From positions 48,659,995-48,723,994 of the forward strand of contig NC_085140.1 of the NCBI RefSeq assembly GCF_024139115.2: a DNA stretch of 64,000 bases, in the 5' to 3' direction. The translations under genes were made by a program, and so were the position numbers. The notes under the pieces were generated by a model. It was not told where the DNA came from and made no database searches. It saw only the letters and a list, made by a program, of their open reading frames with translations. Origin of the DNA: Armigeres subalbatus. Taxonomy: Eukaryota > Arthropoda > Insecta > Diptera > Culicidae. Position 1 is the stretch's first letter; each line of letters begins with the position of its first letter. Below, piece by piece: positions 12,044-21,289 of the stretch.

Positions 12044-12160
12044 CAGCCAATATTGACTCTATGACAACAACTATGAGCTACTTGGAATTCAAACATATAC
12101 TAGGAAGGGGCACACAACTTGTTTATTCTCCAATAACTACCTCCATTACGTTGGATGTGT
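12044..12160 (+). repeat. isolated monomer of the ~145-bp satellite
   Basis: It carries TTGACTCTATG, AGCTACTTGGAATTCAAAC, GGCACACAACTTGTTTATTC and CAATAACTACCTCCATTACG, matching monomers of the array at 13800-14590. It therefore lies on the other side of the USP32/ORF segment. Confidence 0.7.
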
Positions 12161-12192
12161 TCGGGAGTAGCATTACCTACCCCCCCCCCCCC

Positions 12193-13242
12193 GTTTCAAT
12201 CTACCACCTTCTCCCGTCAACGTAGGAATTTGTTTGTATAAAATAGGTGCAATCAAGCTTTGGTTGTCTATCATTCCGGGTGGACTAGCCGGGTGTCTAC
12301 CACATGAAATTCCGCTACTTCCCGAGCCCAGACTAGACGAATCGCCAGTATTAAGTAAATCTCCCGTGCTTTCCGTCGAGTTAGATGTAAAACTTTCATC
12401 GCATATTATTGCTTCATCAACTCCTGCTACTGAAGTAGCTGCATTGTTTCTATTAATCGCATAGCTCGATGCAATTTTACAATGTACGCATGAAAAGTTC
12501 GCCGACGGTTGAATATATTGCGACCAATGATGCCACCAATCTGACGATATCAAGTACCAAAACTGACCAACTTTGTAACCCCTACGCACCTCTCGGGCCA
12601 ACCAACCTTTCACAATATCACCTTCTAAATGTTTGCATTGTGGTCGTAATCCCAACACGATATGACAAACTTCAAACAGAAGATCTAGGAACGGTTGAAC
12701 CAGGTTCGTGGTACTCTCTATACTCCATATCAGGAAATCCTCTTGTGTATACTTAAACTCCGGAAATGGATCAGTAATCGCTGGGCATTCTCGAACAGTT
12801 CTATTACTTTCCATGCATAGCTCTTTGGTTCGTTGCATAATTTGCTTTCGAGTCAAGTTTTTGTAACACGACGCATTTGTTTCTTTAGCTACAAACAATA
12901 AATGTCCACCATTTTTCCAACCTCCCCAAAATTTAGAACTCCATCACGATCGATATCGAATACTTTAAAACAAAACTTGCTCCTTTCCACATTCGGTCCT
13001 CGACAAGCACTCACACCACAGCACAGCTCTTTGAAATCAATGTGATCATCGTGGTTTTCATCGAACGCTAGAAATACCCCTCCAAGTGCAGCTTTCGGAA
13101 CGGGGGGGCTGATTATTGGACCAAGTGATTCTAAGTCCAACAATATGGAAAAGTGATCTCCATTCAAAACGAAGTATGGAAGAACTTTTTCCCTGGGATA
13201 CCAAACGGTGTCAGAGTGATACGAATGAGGATGGAGGTACAA
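12193..13242 (-). pseudogene. USP32-type ubiquitin hydrolase fragment (EF-hands plus start of DUSP)
   Basis: Minus-strand frame 13242-12889 contains the segment ESLGPIISPPVP and two EF-hand loops, DENHDDHIDFKE and DIDRDGVLNFGE. After a frameshift near 12898 the frame 12898-12173 continues with TQEDFLIWSIES, DLLFEVCHIVLGLRP and a DUSP-like YKVGQFWYLISSDWWHHW. It then has PGMIDNQSLI and EGGRLKR. This order (EF-hands, linker, DUSP) is that of USP32, a membrane-associated deubiquitinase. The fragment stops at a run of C's (12181-12192) before the peptidase domain, so the catalytic Cys and His boxes are absent. The sequence upstream of about 13155 no longer matches. No introns are visible over about 1 kb, which could mean a retrocopy or one large exon. 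I call it a pseudogene because of the frameshift and both truncations. Confidence 0.8.
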
Positions 13243-13279
13243 ATATACGCTCGTAACTTTCCGAGGCCAAAGTAAACAA

Positions 13280-13639
13280 GTGACACCGAGCGGAGGATCT
13301 GAGACTCAGCAAGAAAAACGAACAGTTTCAAACATCGCCGAACGACACAGCAAAGACGTGGACGAAAACTGCAACGATACAGCTGAAGCGGCAGATCTCA
13401 ACTCAAGCGACAACGAATCTAATGATGATGATGCACACATCGACCCACAGCCCGGAACCACAGCAAAGAGGCGGTTGTCGACTGGGACAAATGAATCGAA
13501 TTCGAATGAGGCTAGATGCGAACAAGATCGGAAGAGATCGTGTGGCGATGACTGCTGCCTGGACGAACTGCAGTACACCGAAGAGAATCTTTCCGATCCA
13601 GGATGGAAAGTGTACAACACTAGGTCGAAGAAAAAATGA
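13280..13639 (+). CDS. uncharacterised acidic 119-codon ORF with retroposon-like 3' end
   Basis: Starts MTPSGGSETQ and is rich in Asp, Asn and Ser (SSDNESNDDDAHID), with a basic patch (TAKRRLSTG) and a Cys-containing stretch (CEQDRKRSCGDDCC). It ends DPGWKVYNTRSKKK and TGA. The DPGWKVYNTRSKK type of ending reminds me of transposon-encoded accessory ORFs, but I cannot name a family. About 80 bases downstream there is AATAAA followed by (CAAA)n (about 13719-13746), like a polyadenylated insertion. It lies head to head with the USP32 fragment; the two are separated by about 40 bp. Confidence 0.4.
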   Translation: MTPSGGSETQQEKRTVSNIAERHSKDVDENCNDTAEAADLNSSDNESNDDDAHIDPQPGTTAKRRLSTGTNESNSNEARCEQDRKRSCGDDCCLDELQYTEENLSDPGWKVYNTRSKKK

Positions 13640-13746
13640 AATGTATTGTACGAAAATTATATCGGGAAGGGGGGAATTTTTTTGATTCGACATGAATGCA
13701 CTCCAGCAGTGTGAAATGTCGTTAATAAAAACAAACAAACAAAAAA

Positions 13747-14590
13747 CTGCCCGGTAAATTCTGCTAAGTCCTAAATCCTAAGTCGTAAAGTCCTAAATGC
13801 TAAGTCCAACTGCTCGGTAAATTTACAGAACTTGACTCTATGGAGTTCGTAGACTATCTGGAACCCATGACAATAACAAGAGCTACTTGGAACGCAAACA
13901 TATGCCAGGAAAGGGTCACACAACCAGATATTTTTTTTTATTAACCGCCTGTGTAACGCTGGTTGATAAGCAGACCTTGACTGTATGGAGTTCTTAGACT
14001 ATCTGAAACCTATGGCAACAACAAAAACTACTTGGAATAGAATCAAATGCCAAGAAGTGGTTACACAACTTGTTTATTTTTTAATAACTGCCTCCATTAC
14101 GGAGGTTGATCCACAGACCTTGACTCTATGGAGTACGTATTCTACCTGGAACGACTATCACAAGAACTACTTGGAATACAAACATGTGCCAAGAAGCGGT
14201 CACACAAGTTATTTATTGTTCAATAACTGTCTCCATCACGAAGGTTGGCCGTAGACCATTACTCTATGAAGTTACGTAGACTACCTGGAACCCACGACTA
14301 CAGCAAGAACTACTTGAAATACAAACATATACCAAGAAGAGGTCACACAACTTTTTTATTCTTCTATAACTGCCTACTTTACGGAGGTTGATGCGCAGAC
14401 CTTGACTGTATGGAGTTAGAGACTACCTGGAACCCATGACATCAAGAGAACTAATTGGAATGCAAACATATACCAAGAAGGGGTCACACAACTTGTTTAT
14501 TCTTCAATAACTGCCTGCATTACGGAGGTTGATGCGCAGACCTTGACTGTATGGAGTTCGATGACTATCTACAACAAGGGATCGTAATTC
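13747..14590 (+). repeat. tandem satellite, monomer ~137-147 bp, about six copies
   Basis: The phrase CTTGACTSTATGGAGTTCG recurs near 13829, 13976, 14121, 14257, 14402 and 14540, giving spacings of about 147, 145, 136, 145 and 138 bp. Each monomer also carries AACTACTTGGAAT, GGTCACACAACTTGTTTATT and AACTGCCTCCATTACGGAGG. The array is preceded by a short simple repeat of CCTAAATCCTAAGTC type (13763-13805). ORFs here are repeat artefacts. Confidence 0.9.
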
Positions 14591-15032
14591 TCCATCACGC
14601 TGATTTTCGCCGAGAAATCGGTTTGCGGAAAAAGAAAAAAAGTGCGATGAGAGATAACCCTTTTCTCCCTCACTACCAGTGCCGCGAAAAGTTGATTTGC
14701 TCGTTTTCTCACTCCTTTCTTTCTTTTCGTGCCATCTCCAATTGCAATAAGAGTAGGCTTTATGAAACAAAGTAGCCCAATCCCTATATGTAGTCGATAT
14801 GGTGGTATGGTATGGTATGGCTGCATTCCAACGCCATTTTTGTTGATGTTCTAGGTTCAAATCCCGTTGCGGTCATAGTTATAGTTAACTCGAGCTACTC
14901 ATGACAACAGGTAATACCACTTCGCAGGCAAACATAAATTCTGTTCCTAAAACATCCGAAGTTCTTAGTATCTAAAAAGCAACCTGCTAATCTAATCCAA
15001 ATTTGCCTCATATAAATGCTTGAAACTTTTTA
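14591..15032. other. unassigned, with short GGTAT repeat
   Basis: Contains a GGTATGGTATGG microsatellite near 14800-14820. Nothing else recognised. Confidence 0.35.
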
Positions 15033-15148
15033 CGCTCCTATGGGTTTTTTTTTCGAATTTGGAGCGTTAAAAGACGGAGCGTTTTTTTTTCGAATTTGGA
15101 GCGTAAAAAGTGGGCCGTAAAAAGAGGGATTGACGAGGTTTTACAGTA
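15033..15148 (-). repeat. terminal fragment, partner family of 9538-9672
   Basis: Two tandem units of TTTTTTTCGAATTTGGAGCG with TAAAAAG, then GAGGTTTTACAGTA at 15135-15148, the reverse complement of a TACTGTAAAACCTC terminus. It is the right-hand counterpart of the 9538 end, or a separate fragment of the same family. Confidence 0.5.
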
Positions 15149-17065
15149 CAAATTACCGCCAGAAGTCTCTAATCTTTCTGAAATCAGCGGAAGAGGTAAA
15201 TGTTCAATGTTTTTTATGTTATGAAATTCAAATTATTACTCGGGGGAAAATTCAATTGCTTTTTATTTTCTACAAGTCAACAAAAATATTGTGTTCATCA
15301 GGACACGAAAGATCAAATTTATTCAGCATTTACTGCCCATGGCGAGCATTTGTTGTTGTTATTTAGTCACCTCGAATGACCTATACTGGATGGAGAAGCA
15401 CCAATTAGACAGTAATGTCACGTCCCATGTGTCCAAGTAACATCATTTCCAGTTACCACACACGCTAATACGCCTTGCTCATTCTGCTCGCTGAAATGAG
15501 ATTTTGTACCGTAACAAGACATAACATCTTACCAGTTTTTGTAGATCTTTTAAAGTATTCATCAAGCCATCAAGTTTTTTTTTCTCTCGAACTGGGTGAT
15601 GTAATAAATATAATGTACTGCAGTACATTCTAATTGAAAATTGATTTCCATTACGTCTTGTTATGTTTCCGTCTGTGGTGTAGATCGTGAGGATCGACCA
15701 GTAGAATAGAAAATACGGTACCGGAAATAGACAAACATCCGTTTTTTCCTTCTATTTTTTGCGCCAATGTGTTTTGTATAAATTCCACCGACGAACGGTT
15801 GTCGGTCTGCAGGTAAGTAATGATACCTACTGACGACGGTAACGATAAGCATGAAGGTGACATCCGCCAGTAACGGAATTGGTTATAGTGCATTCATTTG
15901 CTCATTATTTTTTTCTTCTCGTTTAATTATGATTATTGATACGGCTGATGTGTCAGTCATGACATAACTGAGAATGAAACGGTTCGTGTTGTTGTTGACA
16001 CCACCGTATCCATTGATTGTGATTTGATCGAACGGATGTTAACACCGAGGAAATGGAATTAATTGTTTTAATTAACTGCTTTTTTTGACGTTCGGAATCT
16101 CAATGTAGACGGTATCAATGCTTCTGTACCGTAACATGTGTTTTAATTATCGATGCTCGTATTAATTTGCTGTCGTAAGTTACTGCTCACTTAATGTATT
16201 TTAATAGTAGGGAACGGGAATTGATTTTGTCAGGTAGGTATATGAAAATAATGTATCAAGCAATTGACATCACATTGGCTGAATAAATGCTTGATTCTTC
16301 TGACAACAGTGGCACATCCAACCGAACGGTGGCTGTCAGATTTTTGTTGTATATCAACCTTACAAGATCTGTATTCAATGTTCAATACACATCCAATTGA
16401 CAGATTCTAATATAAGCTTTGAATAAAAGCCTGACATGTACAGTGGATGATATGAATTTATGAACAATATCTTTTAAACAGATTTAGGATGAATAACAGT
16501 TGCTTCGCGTCAATTAATTTATAAATTAAAGCAAAATAGCACTTGATAGAATATTATTTATACATATTTAAAATATTAATGCATTTCAAATTTATTCATG
16601 AATTATTTTCGACCAGCTTGTTTACTAATTCGTTCTGCACATTAGAAAGAGAAATCGATTTAAAATGCGCCAGCTAACTAATATGAGCCATTGCAATTTC
16701 CGATATAATAGACAGAATACAGTTACAAAACCCATGGCAGCTGACGTCCAAACATGTTGTTAAATCAATAAATTGAAAAATAATTATTCAGACATCTATA
16801 ACAAAATTGAAAAAAAAAATGTGTTTTTCTTCCCTTAGATCAAATTTTAGCTTACGTTACCTTAAAAACTTTTCACTGGATAAAAACATTGTCTCTATAA
16901 CATAAAAATAATATGTCTCGAAGAACAAATTAATAAAGTTTGTGCCAAGTTAACTTTTCTACATTTTTCATAGAACATTTTACATTTTAATTGTAAAAAT
17001 TTTACATGCAAGACATATATCAGAAAAAAATGTTAATCTCTTTTTAGTGGATTGTATTCATCTGT
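15149..17065. other. unassigned AT-rich DNA
   Basis: About 1.9 kb without a supportable gene. The only ORFs (near 15651-15893) lack domains or codon bias. No clear repeats. Confidence 0.4.
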
Positions 17066-17342
17066 GGGGCTCTCCTTAACGCACGGCTACAAAGCAAGAC
17101 CATGCTGAGGGTGGCTGAGTTCGATTCCCAGCGCCAGTCTGGAAAATTTTCGGTTTGGAAATTGCCTCGACTTCCCTGGGCATAAAAGTATCATCGTGTT
17201 AGCCTCATGATGTACGAATGCAAAAATGGTAACTTGGCTTAGAATCCTCGCAGTTAACAACTTTGGAAGTGCTTAATGAACACTTAGCTGCGAGGCGGCT
17301 CTGTCGCAGTGTGGGGATGTAATGCCAATAAGAAGAAGAAGA
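17066..17342 (+). mobile_element. Feilai-like tRNA-derived SINE
   Basis: GGGGCTCTCCTTA start, the tRNA-like GCAAGACCATGCTGAGGGTG, box B GGTTCGATTCCC-like at 17119-17129, then the conserved body (CTTCCCTGGGCATAAAAGTA, TGTTAGCCTCATGATGTACG, GCTGCGAGGCGGCTCTGTC) and the tail AATGCCAATAAGAAGAAGAA. I recognise this as the Feilai family of Aedes from memory. About 14 bp around box A are missing (compare the start of the minus-strand copy at 58110-58205), so this copy is probably not transcribable by Pol III. Confidence 0.85.
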
Positions 17343-17625
17343 TCAACCATCTAAGACGAGTTTAGTACTTTCCATTTAATTCCACTAAGATTTGTTATCT
17401 TTGCAGATACGTATTTCGACTTCAACTGTGAGGTCGTCTTCAGTGTCTCGTACTTGACTCGACTTCATTCATTTCATTTATTCAGACTAAGGCCGAAGTG
17501 GCTTGTGCGGTATATAAGAGTCTTCTCCATTCGGCTCGGTCCATGGCTACACGTCGCCAACCACTTCAAGTCGTGGAATTTAATGGAAAGTACCAAACTC
17601 GTCTTAGACGGTTAAGACAGATATG
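17343..17625 (-). mobile_element. composite of Penelope-like terminal pieces and an inverted LINE 3' end
   Basis: 17350-17390 (minus) and 17572-17612 (plus) are inverted copies of GTGGAATTAAATGGAAAGTA plus AAACTCGTCTTAGA. Between them, on the minus strand, is a short hairpin motif (CTGAAGA, stem, GAAATACGTATC) at 17395-17450. 17482-17568 is the reverse complement of the 3' end of the LINE at 17840-19261 (GGCCGAAGTGGC, GAGTCTTCTCCATTCGGCTC). The Penelope assignment is an inference from the motif and the inverted arrangement. Confidence 0.45.
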
Positions 17626-17688
17626 CTTCACTGTGGATGTCATAGTTTGATAAGAGCGTGAACCACCAACAATTTATTTTTAAATGAT

Positions 17689-17839
17689 TCTCGCGCTTAG
17701 TTTCAAAGGGGCGTAACTGTATTGATCGATTTTTCTTAATCGTTAATGTTAATAGCTCAATTGCTCCAAAAGCTACAACCGGGATTATTGATTCTGGTGC
17801 AAGATACAATCATCCTTTATCACACCAGATCATTAAATC
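17689..17839 (+). mobile_element. left half of a MITE split by a LINE
   Basis: TCTCGCGCTTAGTTTCA, GGGGCGTAACTGTATTGATC and AAAGCTACAACCG match the left arm of the intact MITE at 60884-61111. It stops at CATTAAATC (17831-17839), which is repeated after the LINE at 19262-19270. Confidence 0.85.
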
Positions 17840-19261
17840 GGCTTCGCCGACAACATAGATATTATAGCACGTAACTTTGAGAAGATGGAGGAAGCCTACA
17901 TCAGACTGAAGAGGGAAGCCAAGCGGATCGGACTAGTCATCAACACGTCGAAGACAAAGTACATAATAGGAAGAGGTTCAAGAGAAGACAATGTGAGCCA
18001 CCCACCGCGAGTTTTCATCGGTGGTGACGAAATCGAGGTGGTAGAAGAATTTGTGTACTTGAGCTCACTGGTGACTGCCAAAAATGATACCAGCAGAGAA
18101 ATTCGGAGTCCCATTATGGCTGGAAATCGTACATACTTTGGACTCCGCAAGCCGCTCCGATCAAATAGAGTTCGCCGCCGTACCAAACTGACAATCTACA
18201 AAACGCTCATTAGACCGGTAGTCCTCTACGAACACGAGACCTGGACGATGCTCGTGGAGGACCAACGCGCACTTGGAGTTTTTGAAAGGAAAGTGCTGCG
18301 TACCATCTATGGTGGGGTACAGATGGCGGACGGTACGTGGAGGAGGCAAATGACCCGACTAGAAGAGCATAACAAAAACTTAACTCAATTTTAACATATT
18401 GTGATCTTTATAACTTATTTTGATACAATTTTGTTCTTAGTAGCCATTATCTTTCAAATGTTGTAACAGGATTTTAACATAATAAGATTTTAAAAATGCT
18501 TAATACCGAATTACCCAACAGTAGGCGATTAAAATAGATGTAGCAAAGTCTCCTGCCATAGATATCCCACACGCTGATATAATTTGAAAGAGTTGTCTAA
18601 TTTGGAATGTTCTTATTTCCATGTTCTTGAAAAATATCCTTGTTCAGAAAAAAACTAATATTTCTGAATGTTGATCACAATCTGGAGACCTATCACGACC
18701 TGTAACTGCACAGTAAACAATATATTTTGTATCTGATTCTGTTATAAATTTCTAACAAAATATGTTATTTTCATGATAAAATTGTAACAAAATTTGATAG
18801 TTTTTTGTTTCGAGTAGTGTAATTTTTGATAGAAATTTAGATATTTTAACAACATCCTGCACCATATTTCTAACAAATTTTGTTATAAAAAATTTGTCTA
18901 ACATAATAACATATGATGATATAATTTTGATATGACCTTCTAGTCGGGGAACCACGAGTTGCATCAGCTGTTGGGAGAACCATCCATCGTTCACACCGCG
19001 AAAATAGGACGACTGCGATGGGCCGGGCACGTAGCCAGAATGTCGGACAGTAACCCGGTGAAAATGGTTCTCGACAACGATCCGACGGGCACAAGAAGGC
19101 GAGGTGCGCAGCGGGCAAGGTGGATCGATCAGGTGGAAGATGACTTGCGGACCCTCCGTAGACTGCGTGGTTGGCGACGTGTAGCCATGGACCGAGCCGA
19201 ATGGAGAAGACTCTTATATACCGCACAGGCCACTTCGGCCTTAGTCTGAATAAATAATAAC
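17840..19261 (+). mobile_element. 5'-truncated APE/RT LINE inserted in a MITE, itself interrupted
   Basis: The element begins exactly at the RT catalytic region (GFADNIDIIARNFEKM), so only the last part of RT and the C-terminal domain remain. The usual FADD reads FADN here. The frame 17885-18353 has INTSKTKYIIGRG, VEEFVYLSSLVTA, YKTLIRPVVLYEHETWTM and GVFERKVLRTIYGGV. It is broken by a MITE (18354-18948) and resumes ELHQLLGEPSIVHTAKIGRL, RWAGHVARMSDSNP, GAQRARWIDQVEDDL. It ends GGCCACTTCGGCCTTAGTCTG and a TAA-rich tail. The 9-bp direct repeat CATTAAATC on both sides is the target duplication. Confidence 0.9.
18354..18948. mobile_element. 595-bp MITE, TIR CCCGACTAGAAG, 2-bp GA duplication
   Basis: The left end CCCGACTAGAAG (18354-18365) and right end CTTCTAGTCGGG (18937-18948) are perfect inverted repeats. 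GA flanks both sides, and removing the element restores the LINE reading (CAAATGA/ACCACGAG). The interior is AT-rich with repeated TAACAAAAT phrases and no transposase. Confidence 0.9.
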
Positions 19262-19369
19262 CATTAAATCATCAACAAACTAACGCAATTCGGTACAATA
19301 ATAAAAAGAAAACATCGACGAAGATAAATCGATCTATACAGTTACGCCCCTATGAAACTAAGCGCAATA
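19262..19369 (+). mobile_element. right half of the split MITE
   Basis: Continues with CATTAAATCATCAACAAACT, CATCGACGAAGATAAATCGA and TACAGTTACGCCCC, matching the right arm of the copy at 60884-61111, ending near AAACTAAGCGC. Confidence 0.85.
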
Positions 19370-19645
19370 ATTAAAAAGTAAAAAAGTGAGAATTGAAAAG
19401 TGAGAAATTAGAAGTGAAAAGTTATGAGTAATGAGAAGTAGAAAACGAGAGTTCCACTAAAAAGCCGTCGAGTATTTCAATTGGGAATTGGGATATGGGA
19501 AGTGAGAGGTGAGATGGGAGAAGCGAGGGCAAGGGAAATGAAAAGGTAACAGCAAGTAAGCTTAATATGAGAATTGGGAATTGAAAAGCGTGAAAGTAGA
19601 GGACAGAAGTAAATAGTGGTGTGAAGACTACCCATGATAGAACTT
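19370..19645. repeat. degenerate GTGAGAA/GAAGTGA simple repeat
   Basis: Repeated GAGAATT, AAGTGAGAAA and GAGAAGT words; the complementary type (CTCATTTCTCACTT) occurs at 62300-62404 and 62905-63110. Confidence 0.6.
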
Positions 19646-21289
19646 TTTCTGCATAGGCTCATGGTCATCCAAGAAATCCTTGGAGAAAAGCCTCAAGATC
19701 TACACGAGTAACTAAAGATTAATCGGACTGTTTTAATCATCAACATGTCCTTTGTAAAATAAAATGAATTGGCCGCTTAGGTTCTCGACCATTGATTCTT
19801 CTGCAAGTTTGATTGATTAGTGGGCGCATATTGACCGTTATTCCCCAACATCAAAAGGAATGAAATCTATTCTATGGAATGGAATCTATTTCTATATCTG
19901 GATGCTATGACGAGCCTGCAAATGCCTCACTTTTGTTGCTGCTTTTTGATAGGAGATGAGAGTTTATTATGAACATCACGGCAACAGGAAGCATACAAGT
20001 GCGATGGCAGTTAGATGTATGTACCCACCTCTATGCTCCTGTATAGTTATTTATACATTCCACTTGGGAAAAGTCGAGCAACAGGATGATATTTTTTTAT
20101 CCTGTTGCTTCAACTGTTCTGGCGTGATGGATAAACGTTTCCGTACTCACACCCCTCCCGCCCCATTATCACCTATCACACTGTGTAGAACGCGCTATTC
20201 ATTCTCACGTTTTTTGCGGCCCCTCAGCCTCAACGATACCGGTCTGTGTGTTGTGTCACTCGAGACGAGGCTGTCTGGGGTTAGATTTTTTTGTCGAGAA
20301 TCTCTCTGCGAATCCTGGGCTGTCTATCATCGCCGTATATAAGTGGGAACCAAATCAGATACATCCCACTTCCCCGGAACGGTTTGAAGCGGAGACCCGG
20401 TGATGACGCGATGGAGAGTGGCACATATTTGTTTTGAAAGCGTTAAAGTGGTGGCGGCAAATGAAGAGCAGCCAGGCGGAAGGAAGTGGATTCTTTTATT
20501 TCAATTTCTTTGCTGCTGTCATTTCCGGGAAAGGATTATTCTTATGCATTCCATTAGCAGCAGATGAAGGAGGTCTCTTTGAAACAAGGACGATGCCGAG
20601 TCCTTGGCTGTGACTGAGCGAGGAATTTATGGGTGTTACTGGGTAACGTTTGTGGAATGTGCCTAGATGTGGTTTTGATGGGCTTTGCTCTGTGCCGTGT
20701 GAAACGAGTAACTGTGCGAGGCTTCCTGGGAAATATCGTGATAAAACGATGTAGATTTCTATGTTATTGTTTGTTTTGGGAATGAAATAACAGACAAAAG
20801 TTGCTTTGAATTTTGATACATTTATGTTTGTGACACGTTGTTGTTAGAGGTACAAACAGTCTAATACTACATAAAGACTATGCACTGAAATGTTATTTAA
20901 ATTATTGTTATGAAAATGACGTCAAGACCGGATTTACGAGTTTTCTGTTAATTTAAAACGCGATTTATAGCGTTACACTAAGAGGAATATTTTGTAATTT
21001 TACGTTTATTGTGATGTACATTTTTTGAGCAATGAACACAACATTCAATAAACGCGCTGCAATTTCAAAAATTTCAATTATTATTCATAGTGCAGTGTGT
21101 CTATTTAAGTGCAGAGATGATGTGCACTCACATCGCTTTTTACGTGGTTTGTTTTTGTTTTTTTGTCTATGAATTTATTAAAACACTAAGTTGATTGAAT
21201 CGAATCGAATCGAAGAAAAATTATAAAATTTTAATGCATTAAAAGGCGACCCCAGTGTAAAAACCTTGAAGTTGTGTATTAAAATAATA
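19646..21289. other. unassigned; dispersed repeat, hairpin and TATA-like site
   Basis: 19655-19715 matches the repeat at 10465-10530. A perfect 11-bp stem AGCAACAGGAT/ATCCTGTTGCT lies at 20078-20109. GTATATAAG near 20335-20343 is TATA-like, but no supported transcript follows. The 128-codon ORF at 19956-20342 shows no domain. Confidence 0.35.

Noticed and set aside
12173..12192. C-terminal Gly-rich end of the USP32 frame
   Set aside because: It is the translation of a poly-C run after the homology has ended.
20334..20343. TATA-box promoter
   Set aside because: A TATATAAG word alone; no supported transcript or ORF follows.
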